Source of the DNA: Anarhynchus alexandrinus
Taxonomy: Eukaryota; Chordata; Aves; Charadriiformes; Charadriidae
Direction: 5' to 3'
DNA: 64,000 bases
Assembly (NCBI GenBank): GCA_008711295.1
Contig: VUYV01000011.1
Span: 248,001-312,000 of the forward strand
A program made the position numbers and the translations under genes. Shown here piece after piece: positions 49,801 through 62,780 of the stretch (within the stretch, counting starts at the first letter, position 1; each line of letters begins with the position of its first letter). The notes beneath the pieces were generated by a model. That model had not been told where the DNA came from, made no database searches, and saw only the letters and a list, made by a program, of their open reading frames with translations.

Positions 49801-51214
49801 TGGTAGGTCTCCACATCTACACAGTGAAGAGCTCCACAAAGCTTTTTTGCTACCTCCTGCACTAACCTGGGCTGTAAGACTCAGAGAGGGCATTTTCTGC
49901 CTCAGGAGAGGAAATAACTGCCCTGTCTTCCTGAGTTCCTTCATGAGCAGGCTGCCTGGGAAGCCAACACAACCCTCATACAAGCTCCATGAGACAAAGG
50001 CTGGAAAGATGAAAAGTTAATATATTTCTTAACCAGAATGGCTGTATCTCTTTCAGTTAGCTGTACCCACCAGATAACACTGTGCTCCAGGAGAAGCAGC
50101 TTTTTTCTGTCCCATCCCTGATCCAGGCTGACTTACTAGGTAAGGAATAGGTCTGACTCACAAGTACCAGCCTGCTCTCCTGCAGGAGTGAGGGATGAAG
50201 ACAAAGTTTCCCTCAGAAGTGTGTTGGTGGGACTGGAGTAATTCACACCAAAAAGAAATTGGGGTGCCAGAGACAGCCTATGCACTTCATCATCCTACAG
50301 GCAGTTGTATTTTCATTTCCCATCAATTATTTAATCAAGTAACTCCAGGGCAGCATATACATGCTATCCAGGAAATTCAGTTTCCCCATTAGATGACGGT
50401 AGCTTTACAAACAGTCTGTCAACTAAAAATTATCACTTTAATCCCTTTTTTATTATTATTTTGCTTTCCAGATTGCAATACTGAAGTCTCTGCTGTTGCC
50501 TTTCTGTTTTATCTGTCCAGAGTGAGTCTGATTTGTTGCAGACAGCCTTTCTCCCTCATCTCCCTCATGTTAAGCAGACGCCAATAAGTAGCAAAGGAAA
50601 TTCTCGCTATGGACAAATGCAAACCAGATCTGACTGGCTGCCTTCCATGAAGTTCCCCATGCAGATTTCTTCTCCATTACCAGCTTGATAACAGGGGATG
50701 ACCTATGTCTCAGTGCACTGGGTATTTGTCAGTAGCTGCAGGGGCAGCACCTCAGTAGTCTGAAATAAAAGATTAAAACTGTCCGGGACCTTGTTCCAAT
50801 GCGAGTACCTGTGAGGTCAGATTCCTTATCAAAATAGACCTGTGACACTTCTTCATGGACTTTTCTTTCATCAGGATTCTCTTCTTGGTCTTCCTCTCCT
50901 GCTCCTCTTTGCTGAGCATCCCCCATGTTGTCAGAGAGCTTCCTGGCAGAGTGAGCCATTAATCTACTCTCCACAGAAGACAATATTCTCAAACTGATCC
51001 ATTTGCCACAATAAATTGACAGGTTCCAGTTATTCAAAGGGAAACCCTCAAGCAATCCTTTTACACTTCCTTGGGGCTAATGTAGATAACCAAGAACATT
51101 AATGAGTTTTCATTTTTAAAGTGGATTAATGAAATCACATTAGTAACTTGTATGAACATTTTTTTTCTGAATCAATATATTTTTCACACACTGAACTTAA
51201 CATACTGGTTTGAA
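46871..51214. other. non-genic sequence, no recognised gene
   Basis: Unique AT-rich sequence. A small AAT/GTAACA trinucleotide-like patch lies at about 48188-48214. A minus-strand open stretch at 50729-51055 (108 codons) is rich in Asp, Glu and Arg (for example EEDQEENPDERK) but matches no family I know and lacks a convincing donor. Confidence 0.5.
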
Positions 51215-51274
51215 AATAGAATAGAATAGAATAGAATAGAATAGAATACAATACAATACAATACAATACAATAC
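51215..51274 (+). repeat. compound pentanucleotide microsatellite (AATAG)6(AATAC)6
   Basis: Exactly six AATAG units are followed without interruption by six AATAC units, 60 bases in all. The perfect phase across the switch shows that a single G-to-C change in one unit was then spread by slippage. Likely length-polymorphic. Confidence 0.97.
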
Positions 51275-53631
51275 TTAAGTGAAATCAAATTCAGATCTGT
51301 GTAATTCTGAATTTTACTGAATTTGTATTTGCAGTCCTTTGTTTCTTCTATGGATCAGTCTCTAGATTCCCTTTGTGCTATTTTGCTGCTGTTCAAAATA
51401 AATGAAGACTGCATTATTTTCTGCATTACCTATACACAGGAGAATATGATACACAAAAATGTAATTTAAAATCAGGCAGGAGGAATTCTTGACTGGTACT
51501 TCATCCCTCCTCTTTTGCATGTACATTGCTTCAATTGCAAGTCTGGATACTGCCCAGTGTTACCAGGATCCTTGCAGTTTTTCTTTACACACTCAATTGA
51601 CAGAGACCAGATTCCAACAAAAAAAAATATTAACAGTATGACATTTTTCGCTGTAATCCATGATGTACTTTGGGAAAGGAAGAGATGTGACTATATTCCC
51701 CAATAATTCAGCAAGACTTCATGATGTGCAACTTTTTCCTCTGTTTCCAAGTCACTCCCTTTCATAAATCTCTCAACATCCATAAAGAAGAGCTTTGTGA
51801 TACTTTATGTGACAGGAGATGCCATATGAAGGGCTCAATTGCGTGTAACTAATTTATACCTCCAATTCTTTCTCTTTTGTTTTAAACACTGGCCTTCCGT
51901 CCCCTTTTCCCACTGCTAAGAGTGGGCAATATTAAAACCATTGATGGTAAATGAACCCAGAATGATCTGAGATGCCAATCTCATTCACACACACACAACC
52001 TTTCTCTTTTCCTATAGCGAAACCACTATCAGCCACCAGCCCATCTTTCCACAAACATCCCCAAATCTCTCAACTCCCTCAAAACCCAAGGAGAAATAAC
52101 ATTTCCTAATGAGATGAACAGTATGACTTGTTTTTGAGAAGGTAAAAAATGCCCATGGGTCATCATCTGTTGCAGGTCACCTCTCCCCACAACCTGCTAA
52201 AACATTCCTTCAGGTTGTTTGAGAAGTCTGTCCCAGGAAAAAAGTATCACAGAGCTGGCAGAGAGGAATTAAATTGATTTCCCAATGAAAAGGATGGCTC
52301 CGTGACAACTTAGCTGAAGGTCTGCTGTGGTATGTTTGCACAGCACTTCGTGCAGCAGAGCCGTGACCTATTTTAATACTAGATACTAATGTGATCAAAA
52401 GGACAGGTAGCAAGACACAAAACATTTCTTGGTTTCCATAAGATTTCCATCTGGTAACATACCTATTACTACAGCAAACCCCTTTTCTTTCTGTTGGTTC
52501 CACACATCATATATATGATTATAGTATCAGTAATTGTGATCATAATATTGCTGTGTAGCATAAAGAAGGTTCTTTGACATTACACACACACACCAGAAAA
52601 TAGGGAAGATCATTTGTTCAATGCCTCTTTGCTCCAGCCTTGTTCAGTTCTTCTTGCCCTCTCTGATTTCTTCAATTGAAATTAAATTGCAGCTCTTTCA
52701 AGACAAAAAGCGGAACCTTTGGCTTTGTTTCTGTACTACCTCTGCTTAATACTACTACTACTTTCCTATTCAAGACAGCTCCAAGAAAAGAACCTTCTTC
52801 ACATTGCCATGCCAATAGTCCCTACCAACCGAAGTCTTGTCTGCACTGAGTGGCCAGCACTGGATGCCTCCGAAAAGGTTACAAAACTTCCATAATTGTG
52901 TAATAATGCCCCTTAGGGAAATTTGTTCCTAGTGACAGGATGCTAGTGGTCAGCTTAAGCATTCACATACAGAGCTAATGGAATTAAGGACTATTTGCAG
53001 CGTTTAGGAGGCAGCAGGCAATACGTTAAAGAAGGAATCAATGAGATGTTTAAAAAGCATCTTGGACCGCAGACACGTTTTCTTGTTTTTAGGCATTCAT
53101 TCTGTTCCTTTCAATAATTCATGCCAAGGTAATCAGGGTCCTCAGAATTCACACAGCCAGAGGGGACGAGAGTTGTAGCACATACAATCTGAGCTTCATG
53201 ATCCAAGTATATATATTTTAGGTACTTATATTGCCATAGAAGACCATGCTTTTCCCTTCCTGAAGGCATAGTCTTCTTCTGAAGAGTGATTTTCATATTG
53301 CCAGCCTGGACCTACCCACATCTCTGCTTGGGAAAGTGCTCTGCCAGACTAGGACCAACCACCCAGCGGTCTGGACAATCCTGGGGCGCTCAGGCAAGAG
53401 AGAAGACAGCCAGGCAGGTTGTCTTCTGATGGTTCCTTCTTAAACCAGCAATATTTGATGAGATGGAGCTGTGATTGATCGGACTATATTTTTTAGCATG
53501 GGGTGAAGGCTTGTCAGCAAACCTTCAAAATAGCCTAGGTTAGCCTGGAGTCCTCTCCAACTGCCCTGTTAAAAGTATAAATCAAAGCTGCGATATCCTT
53601 TCACCTGGGCTGTCAGCCATGATACAGCACA
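51275..53631. other. non-genic sequence, no recognised gene
   Basis: Unique AT-rich sequence with short CA runs near 51990 and 52585. The open stretch at 52210-52503 minus has a hydrophobic segment but no recognised family. No mobile element seen before the ancient CR1-like copy. Confidence 0.5.
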
Positions 53632-53830
53632 GAACATAAGCACAGCTGAACAGGGTTGGACAAACAGTCCATCTAACACAGTAGCCTGTCACCAACGACA
53701 GCCGTGATATTTCCCCAGCACACTTTCACAGCCTCCGGTAATTTGTGTCCTGAATGCACACAGACTTTCAGCCCCAACAACACCTTACAGCAGGGAGTCC
53801 AAGAGCAAAACTTCCCTGAACTTCATCACC
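53632..53830 (-). mobile_element. ancient CR1/L3-like LINE 3' region, minus strand
   Basis: Plus-strand landmarks are AGAACATAAGCACAGCTGAA, GGGTTGGACAAACAGTCCATC, GTAGCCTGTCACCAACGACAG, and later CAGACTTTCAGCCCCAACAAC with CAGCAGGGAGTCCAAGAGC. They occur in the order known from old CR1/L3-type LINEs of turtles, archosaurs and mammals written in reverse complement ('aacataag...gtccatctag...cctgtc...cagtcttggcc...gagttccac'). Divergence is high, with no octamer tail and no reading frame. It predates the CR1 copies at 24-36 kb. Confidence 0.7.
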
Positions 53831-56127
53831 TTTGCTTAAGGTGATGATACGTAACTAAGCTAAGACTTCCAAGGGTAATTTGAAAGGCTCAAATTACACA
53901 CGAACTATAAAATAAGTAATATGCACTTATGCATCTTAATGGGACTGCCAATGGCCAATTTGGTGCACTTCAGAGCCCTATTAATAGCCAGGGTCCACGG
54001 GCAGTTGAATAAAACACAGTTCCATGGAGTGATACAACAGCAAGGGAGCACTGACCAGGGATGAATCCTATTCATCTAAGTTGCTCAGTAACGTGTAACT
54101 ACTTCATAAACATTACAATTGTTGCTTCGTCAGTTCCTTCTGGGTTTATCTGTTGCACAAAATGTTAAGCATATTGACCAGGTGGTGCCTTTTGTGATAT
54201 GTTTATTTTATTAGTACATGTCCTTGAACTAACACTGCCTTTCGTATGTACCTGCCAGATAAGTGACTGAAAGAACTCGGCATCTGGGAACGAGAACTTG
54301 GGAGAAGGAGGGAGGATGGGAGGGAGACGGGCGTATTTCAGTAGAAATAAGAAGCTGCAATTATCATACTCATGTAAAAGGTAGGGACGGAAGTGGCTCA
54401 CCTTGTAGAGGACATATTTGCAAACATTTTACTCTTCCGAACTGATCTTGAAGTACCAGGCTGGAGTCAGGTCCCTTTTTAAAATCTTCCTGGTTTTTTC
54501 CTAATAACGGTGCCATCTGCTTTAGCCTGTGAGACATTTGGGGATATAAAGGCATACTGAGCTGTCTCCCAATTGCTTATCCCTAGCCCAAATAGGCAGA
54601 TGGGTAAACCTGAGGAATTTCTGTCCATGAACTGTCACTGATGGTACTAACCCTAGGCTGGCGGGTTGGTCCTGGTGTGCCCTAATGGCTGTAACCATAC
54701 TGTAACCATTTCCTAACGCATCCTGGTTTGCCGGCACCCAAAGGGTGTGCAGTCTGCACACACAGCCTTACATGGATTCATTGCTTCCAGAGGAGCCACA
54801 AGCCTTGGACTGATCTGGGCTCAGGCATGTGCCCAGACAAGCTTAGAGAGAAAAAGTACTCTAGCACAGTGAAAGGCTAATAAAGTTCTCAGCTGCCAAC
54901 TTGAAAAGTGACAAAAGAGAAACAGAGGTGCATTGAAAAGCACGTGCTTGGCACTGACCTCGCTGTCCTGTGGTCCCGTTTTGGAGGCTCTCCTGAGGCA
55001 CTTCTCAGCTGTCAAGCTGCAAGGGGAACTCAGCATCCTCCAGCAGCTGACTGGTCTTCAGGCTCAGCCCTGCAGCCAAGGACCAGGTGAGTCCAGCCCT
55101 GCTCCGAGGACCTGTGGGGCTCCCTTGAAGTCAGCACCTTCTTCATCCTTTTGCTCAAGACGGACTGCTTCTCTTCCACTCCTGACTTCTCCTGGATCTT
55201 CTTCCTTCAGTAATGAAGCTTCAGCAACCTCATACAGCAATGGTGACTGCAGCTCCCCCAGTCCTCTTTTCCCCATATGTGTGTTGCAAATGGAAGTGCA
55301 GCAAGGGAAACCTTGTGTGGTCCTCAGAGGTGTCTCTGAACTTATATTGCTGCTGTGTTCCAGAACTAGCAAATGCCTTTTATTTTAAATAGCCTTTTTG
55401 TCAGACACATATTTTAGAGGTCACTGCAACACTTTGTGGCTGTAAATTATTCTCTTTGCATGTGCACAGAGCCAGCAGCCAGAATGATTTTCTCCATCCT
55501 GTCCCTCTCCCCAGTTGCCCACAGCTAACGGCCTCACCCACATTCACTCCCACCCTTATCAGTCTGAGGGTTTGGTTTCACAACTCTCCAGCAGAAATTA
55601 AAACAAAGCTTGAGCAGAGCAGTTCAGTGGGGAACCTCACGACTTCTGGTTTTGTGGCAGCTCGCTTCTCTTAGAAGGTGGACACAGAGACCACTAGCTC
55701 ATTTCCCATCTATCACTAAACGTCCCGGTAGGAAAACAACATTCCCTAACAGGTGCTATGGAACGTGCTCTCGGCTCATCTGAATGCAGCTGCAGCTGAA
55801 GTTTGATGCTTATTATAAACCTAGCACAATTAGCACACAGCCATCATGTCTGTGATCCTGCGGCATCAATAACTCCCCAGCTTTCCTCTGGCTTTTCTCT
55901 CTTTTTTCTCCTCCTCGCTCTCCACACCGTTTTCATTTCCTTCCACATTCTCAAGCCTTAAAAGACCTCCTGTTTTTTGTATTTCTGTCTGCTTTGCTTT
56001 TCTTCACAAGGGATTTGCCCTCCTCCTCTCAATTCTCTTGGCCGCTCCCCATCTTCCTCGTGTGAGCCAAGAAAATCCTGACAGCCGCACTTCCCATCTT
56101 GTGTTTTGCCGTCATCATCATTTTGTT
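53831..56127. other. non-genic sequence, no recognised gene
   Basis: Mixed-composition unique sequence. At 54933-55388 plus and 55064-55372 minus, open stretches of 151 and 102 codons face each other. The plus strand carries a consensus donor (GGACCAG|GTGAGT) at about 55087, but the acceptor is unclear and neither peptide is recognised. Confidence 0.5.
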
Positions 56128-56151
56128 TGTGTGCATGCATGTGTGCGTGTG
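56128..56151 (+). repeat. 24-base alternating purine-pyrimidine tract
   Basis: Strict alternation of GT, GC and AT steps around a palindromic GTGCATGCATGTG core. Z-DNA-prone and directly followed by a short GAGAGAGA run. Confidence 0.85.
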
Positions 56152-57161
56152 AGAGAGATATCCAGTCAGCCCAGTGACGAGGCTTGAATCCTGCAGCTGC
56201 TCCCCTGAGGACCGACGGCCGTAGCACAGTGGCAAAGACCAAGCTCACAGCCCCGGGAGCGCCTGGGAGAGCCCAGAGCTCTGTGCTTTGACACGCACAT
56301 TTACCACTGGATTTGTTGAAGCCGTGCAGCTGCACTTCTCCCTGCACGGTTCTGCTGTTGATCTGTGCTGGCTTTTAACATTTATCGCAGACAGCTGCGC
56401 TCCATGAAGAGACTGAGTAGGATTTAATCAATAAATGTTAAAAAATTGTCCATTTTTTTCCCTTGTTCACTCTCCAGGCTCACAGCACATCTTTTTTCCT
56501 CTACACGCACTGACTGTTTTTCCCAGCCTACCTCCTTCTTGCCCTGAGACCTGCACCAGCAGCTGTACAGCTCTTGCTGGTGCTGTGCCAGGTCAGATGC
56601 TCTCCCACATTGACCAGAAATTGCAACTGACAGTGATCTTGGACAAGAAAGAATCACTGTTGATTTAAACCACTAATTTTTAAGAATAGATACTGAATCC
56701 TACGAACCCTATCCATAATCCATCACCTCTGAAACATCCCTCTCTCCTTATGACTCAGCATCTGGTAGATAGCTGAATCCAAAATTCTATAGCATCACAC
56801 TAAACCCTTCTCCAGAATGATTTCTTCATGTATTTCCTAGAACTGTATAAAACCACAAAAGCAGCTGAGTAAAAAATGCAATAATTCACAGTATCATAGC
56901 AACAACGGTAAAATATGTGCTTCCTGCTTACTCATTTTGATTAAGAAAATTATTCACGAGGCATCAGACGTTTGGAAAGAAATCCATCTTGTGGTTTGTT
57001 AATCAGAAGAACAATATACTCTAGACTATTGAGAGAGGTAGCTTTCAAGACTGAAAGGCACTGCCAGTTATTTCCTATAAGAAGCTGATAAGACCCTACA
57101 CACATTTGTTTGCCTGACATTTGATGCTGCCTATCAGTTAACATTCCCATCCAGTAAGGGC
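56152..57161. other. non-genic sequence, no recognised gene
   Basis: Unique sequence with short overlapping open stretches on both strands near 56.43-56.67 kb, about 77 codons each. Nothing recognised. Confidence 0.5.
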
Positions 57162-57208
57162 TTAAGCATGCACTTAATTTTAAGCATACACTTAATTTCA
57201 AGTATGCG
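57162..57208 (+). repeat. 18-bp tandem motif, 2.6 copies, possibly an ancient repeat
   Basis: TTAAGCATGCACTTAATT is followed by TTAAGCATACACTTAATT and the partial TCAAGTATGCG. One mismatch separates the first two units. The motif, with GAGCAGTGGCATTAAATTCA downstream, recalls a widespread old amniote repeat with alternating 'cttaagcatgtgcttaa' blocks. The family assignment is from memory and tentative; the tandem itself is directly visible. Confidence 0.75.
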
Positions 57209-60200
57209 AGCAGTGGCATTAAATTCAAGATGAGCATTTGTGGCCTTTGAGTTGAGTCCATTTTTGATATTTTTAATTGCTTTGTTGGAGCACAGCTCAG
57301 AGAAGTAACGACATACTTACAAGCCTAACAGCAGAAGTGGGTTCAGTGCCTCTCCTCTCCCCACCACCTCCTTGCTCTGCATCCCACTCAGTCCACCCCT
57401 GGGACCACCAACATTCCCTCCTCCCCTGGACTCCTGCCATCCACTTTGCAGTACTTTCCAAGATCCTACCTTCCCATTTTGCTGTCTCCTCACAGCACTG
57501 TGTCCTTGGGTTTGCTCCCAGCACTGCTTCCTTACTGCTAGACACACTGGATATGTGTAAAGCCCACGTGCAATCGCCCATGTTAGCTTTTTACGCTGTA
57601 CTCACACCTCCACATCAACACTGCACACACACCTCACCCAACAGTAAACTTACTGAGGACAAACCTGGGTGACATCAAGGAATGAGTAACATGGAAGAGG
57701 ATTCAGTCGATTGCCACTCAGAGGCATAATGAACCATGGGCTTATTGACCCCAAAGCTGGCGAAGGTTGCCTGGAGACAACCGGAACCCAAATTGGATGA
57801 ATTATTGATAAGCCCCGAAAAAGCATGGTGGCCACCATGCCTCAGAAATTTGGCTGGGAAGTTTTATACTGAGTACTTCTTTTTTCACCCTCAAACATTA
57901 CAGTGATATTTTTTCTTTATCATAAGCACATGCATGTGACATCCCCAAGCACTGCAATGTCTCCCATGAGGAATGGCTGCATTTCAGCTGCCTTTGCACA
58001 GCCTATCAACTTTGGTGTTGGTCTGGGGCTCCAGGTAAAGTTGTTCCATAATGGTGTGATCTTGTAAATAATCCATTATAAATTATTCTTTGTCTGCACA
58101 CAGGTAAACAAATGTCTCACACATTGCAGATGTTGCTAGCTGTGCTGAAAAATCAACACCTAGCTGTTGATTTTAGCAGAACAATCAGCACAAAATATCA
58201 AAAGGCGGATATGTCTCTGTCCTACCAAGTGGCTTGATCAGCATGAGGCAAATGCAATTTTTTTTTTAGGTATGTCCTTTGTTTTGCAAAACAAGACAGT
58301 TGAGGACAGGATGCAGTCCTAGAGGCATGGTGAGCAGATCAGATCTTTCTTCTTCATCAGTTCTTCCAGCTTCTGGGAGATCCACTGGAACACAGTATCA
58401 CCAGAAGGACGCATGCTTTATAAATAAGCAATGGCAGACAAAAAGCAATTGAATTAGATCCCCAAAGCTTTACTAAGATAGATGATCCTTGAAAGTACAG
58501 CTAGGATATTAAACATAGTGAGAGTATAATTCTTAATTTCCAGGCATCTGTGAGAATAGTTACCATCCTTTTGGGAGTATTGTAGTGACTGTAGCTGGTA
58601 GATCTTTAAATGAGACAATATTTCCTTTTGATATTGCTTCATTAAGATAACTGATTCCTATACCCGGCCAAATGTTTCATATAACTCTTTCCTCCCTTTT
58701 CTTAATGTGTGCAATTGTGAAAGAGCAGCACTGTAGGGATTTAGTGGTTGTATCTCTTTATGAGTCTGAACTGTGACATGGACGACTCGGTGAGTTTATT
58801 GATTTTAATTTCTTATATTTGGGATTTATCTTCTCAGCTTTTACTTAGCAGCTGAGAATACTCACAGTGTTGATGTGGAAGGTGGGCTAGCCAAGGGCAA
58901 ATTTGAGATCCTCATTTCTTCACCTATGCATTTATTTGTTTGCTTCTGGATGGATAGCAGCTGCTAGGCTTTGATCCAGGCTTTGATCAAGAGTGGCTCT
59001 GTGAGAGAGCATTCCTCTTTCTCAGCCTCCACAGCCATTGCTGAGAGGAGCAGGGGCCTTAAGTGGATTTCAGTGAGTATCAGAGGGAGAGATCAGGCAT
59101 TCCCTTTGAAGATCCTTTGTTACTGAAATCTGGATTCTGATCCCCTATTTGGTCTGAAAGCCCTGAACTACAAGGCACACAGTACGGTCTTCTAGGAGGT
59201 AAAGGGATCTGAAAGATTGAGGTTACTATCTGTGGGTGGCAGGACATTTTCTTTTCCCAGGAAGACAGCTGGAATGGCCCTGAAAGCAAAGGAAGAGAAA
59301 ACTCGTGAGACCCCTTCTTGGGTTGTTACCTGAGTACCACCATCCCACTTTGCAATAGTGAAAATAAGCTTAGAGAGTTGTTGGTCTAAACCAGACTTGG
59401 TAATTCTTGGGCTGTTTCAGCGCAGGAAGAAGAGCTCAGCCAGGTTGATTTCCTTCTTGGGGCATTTAAGGACTAAGCTAATAAAGTGCTTTATGACTGA
59501 GAATTCGTGTGGCAACATAGGGAAGATAAAAAGCTATGAAACAATAGATGGAGAGTACCTGTCATCCTTGGAAGAGGTGTTTTCTCCTGCGGATGCACCA
59601 TCGAACTTTGGTGCCAGGAGGAGCAATCTCTGTCAATGATTTGTTGTTCACCTTGCTCACTTAACTGCTCCTTTTCCCATGGCATTGTTTTTATCTTCTT
59701 CAACTTCCTTAACATCTATGAGGCAAGTATTTGTACCCCATTGTGCCTTTACATTCCAGCACGCAGAGCCCCAGCCACAGGCGGAACATTGCTGCAACCT
59801 TAGGTATCTCTGCCAGAGAGAATTAATGGCCATAGGTTGCCAGGGGTAATGAACTCTAGTCATGACTTTCTCACTTGACTGTCTTGGTTCACTAACACAG
59901 GGATTGATGTAAGCCTTTCTTTAAAGGGTGCTCTCCTTACGTCCTTCCCTGCCTCCTTTCATCTCTCCGCTCTCCCTTTCCCTTCTTTCTTCCAGTACTG
60001 CCAAGCCTAGCAGGTTGTTATAGCTTTCTCCATCTTCTATTTTGAGATAAGATCAACACCAACCAGTTGCAAGGCAGGGTTATGTCCAAAGCCATTTCCA
60101 GTTCCCCCCCCATGCAAGGGGCCAGCATGCATTCATGCCCATTATGGGTGCTACAGTGGACTCATTCATGGACTCACTTCTTTCTGCTGTGAGATTCCCT

Positions 60201-62539
60201 TGCTTGAGTGCTGTGTTTTCCTTGGCGCAGTGTGTAAGACGAGAAGGAATCTTTACATGGAAATGTCTCCAGCTATGGGAAACATTTCCCTGTGCACATG
60301 TCCTAGCAAGAGATCTACTGCATCCGTAATTGCAGTCAGCACTTGGAATGTGGTGACGTCTCCATGTTTCATGACCAAACATAGTATTTGCCATTGCTCA
60401 GGGGTAGAATAGGCTCTAACAGCATTAACCTATGGTCCCTTATCTACTGCTTTCGTCATGCTGTCCATTTGTATCTATTTGGAGAAAAGCTGTGTTGTCT
60501 GCTGCTCATGATGCCAAGCTGCCTGGCAAAGGAGATTTGCTGTATTTGTGGTATTCCTGCTCTTCTCCTTTCAGCTTTTTAGGCAGCAGGGAGTCAGTCT
60601 TTTGCTTTGTGGTTCTCTCTTTCCCCAACCTTTCTGGTCTTGCACAGGCCTTTCCTAAAATTCATAAATGCTTATTGCAACTAAGCCATAAGATGCTCAG
60701 TGCTTCAGCTTTGCTTTCTCCCAGGGACCATTTAAATGAGGACAAGCCACTGTTTTATCTGATGAGAGGATAACGCGCAGGGCTGTAGTTCTGCCGTGTT
60801 GACCTCCAGCCCGGATGTCACACCTAGCTGAGACCAGTGTCACAGTAAGCCTATTGTTAGAGGAGCCAGAATGCACGCTTTATACAGTAGCTTCAGATTA
60901 ATCCTGGTATTAGCGAGTCCTGAAAACAATCACAGCATGTTTTAATCAAACAAAGCACAAACAGTTCTCACTTAGACTGGGAGGGGAAATGGTGAGGGTG
61001 ATTTCATTCCTCCATGTCTAATGCAGGCTATGACAGATGGAGGAACTGTGGCAAACACTAATAAAATGGCATAGGAAGAGATCAGAGCCTTCACTGCAGG
61101 GAACGCCTGACCGCTCAGTTATCCTTCACCCCAGGTACCTCTCAGGCTGTTGAACAGGAGTTGTTTGCTTTTGCAGCCATGATCACATCCAGCTCCTCCC
61201 ACAATCCGGTCATACACTGACTCCTGTCCAGCTCAGCGCTCCTCACACACATACGCCTTTCCTTGGGCAAAGATGCTTCAGGTGTCCCCTCCTCTAAAAG
61301 CAAGACCCCTGTTTCCAGTATCAGACCGGACACATTCACTGCCAATGGCGCTATCTATAACATCTGTGTGCCCACTGTGAATAACACCTGCTGATTAAAT
61401 GCAGATGCAAAGTATCCTTTTAGCACTGGGATGAATAAAATCAAAATTACAAAACTAGAGCCTTCCCTTCACTTCACAATTTTGGTTTTTTCCTTACTCT
61501 ATAGATTTACCCAGGCTGGATTTTTTATTTTTTTTTTGTTTCTTCTGGAAAGCGTAACTCATCTGGAGTTTTGGATGAACATCTTAATTGCACTCACCAG
61601 ATTAAGATTTGTCTCTGCTGATCTTCTTCCAGAGGGGGTAAATTAGCCCTTTAGTAGCCCCATGGTAGCTTGGCTAAACTGCTTACTGTGCTGACTAAAT
61701 TCATTTACGGTTAGTTTGATAGCTTTCCACTAGATCGTGCAATATAGATATAATTCAAGACAATGGAGCATCATTAGCCTTTAATGATTGCACTGGAATC
61801 AGATCGTAGTTCTGGGTTCATGGGCTGAAGTCCAAGAGAAGCAGTTTGCTCCAGGCATCTCTGCAGAGAGATGGAGGCTGAATATGGGGAAAGGGGCATA
61901 TAATTCTGGGAGGGTTTTCAGAGAGGCTTCAGGCAGAAGGAAGAAAATGGTTTGGTAGCAGAGAAAAGGAACAGCTGAGGGCTGAACAAAGAGAGAGCAA
62001 CCATCGTCAGGAACATTTCCACAGCCCAGAAGTCATGCATCATTCCAGCATCAAGCCCCAGTCCCTTTTGCCATGCTCTGGGGACACTCCCGAGAGCAGC
62101 AGCCATAGCTGTGCACCGACAGAGCCGTGTCCCTGCTGGGGTCCTGCTTGAGCACGCCAAGTCCTGAGCCCTCCGCAGGGACTAAGCCCTGCAGCAGGGC
62201 TGGGGCAGCCCAGGGGATGGAGCAGAGGATCTGCCCTACAGGGAAGGCTCTTCCCGGCACTACTAGACCAGACCAGGCACTCACGCAAGAGGCATATTTA
62301 GAACACCGGGCACTGACAAATAATTGCTTAAAGAAAAAAATTAACAAACCAGCTCTGAGAGATACAAATCTAAGGAAAAACAAATAACCCACTGGTGCCC
62401 AGCCAGACAGGCAGTCAGTCCCCTGCTATCAGATGCACAAAAAAAAAAATATTTCATTATTTAACTACTGTTTTGCCCTTCCCAACACTTACTGTGCTGT
62501 GTATTTCATCCACTTCCCAAGCAGCCTGCATCTCTGTAG
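57209..62539. other. non-genic sequence, no recognised gene
   Basis: Mostly unique sequence. The C-rich stretch at 57.35-57.65 kb is open on both strands (131 and 94 codons) without a domain. Further chance open stretches lie at 59.4-60.8 kb and 62.0-62.4 kb. No mobile element or RNA gene recognised. Confidence 0.5.
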
Positions 62540-62780
62540 CCCCGCTCTGCATGGTGCCGGGGAGGAAATGTTCAGTCCTGGCTCCACCTGCAGTGACAAC
62601 GAAATGTGTCCAGGAAGAGGAGGCAAAAGGCACAAGGTCCATTTTGAAAGTTACCCACCTGCACCGAAAGGAAATCTAGAAGAGAATGATGCAGTGGATG
62701 AGCTAAAATTGGAGATGAGAATTAGCCCCACCCCATTATGGAAGAGTTTTTCCAGCTTGCCTATGCAAATAAAACCAAAG
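62540..62780 (+). other. candidate coding exon, 241 bases, unrecognised
   Basis: The acceptor-like edge GCCTGCATCTCTGTAG precedes 241 bases ending at a strong donor (ACCAAAG|GTGAGTT). One frame is open (one base, then 80 codons, leaving in phase 0) and also continues open upstream. The peptide is hydrophilic and low in stop-derived artefacts: GGKRHKVHFESYPPAPK, then NLEENDAVDELKLEMR and LWKSFSSLP. KVHFE fits the loose PP1-binding RVxF pattern, but that short motif is common by chance. I recognise no family. This is the most protein-like segment in the window, and still uncertain. Confidence 0.25.
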
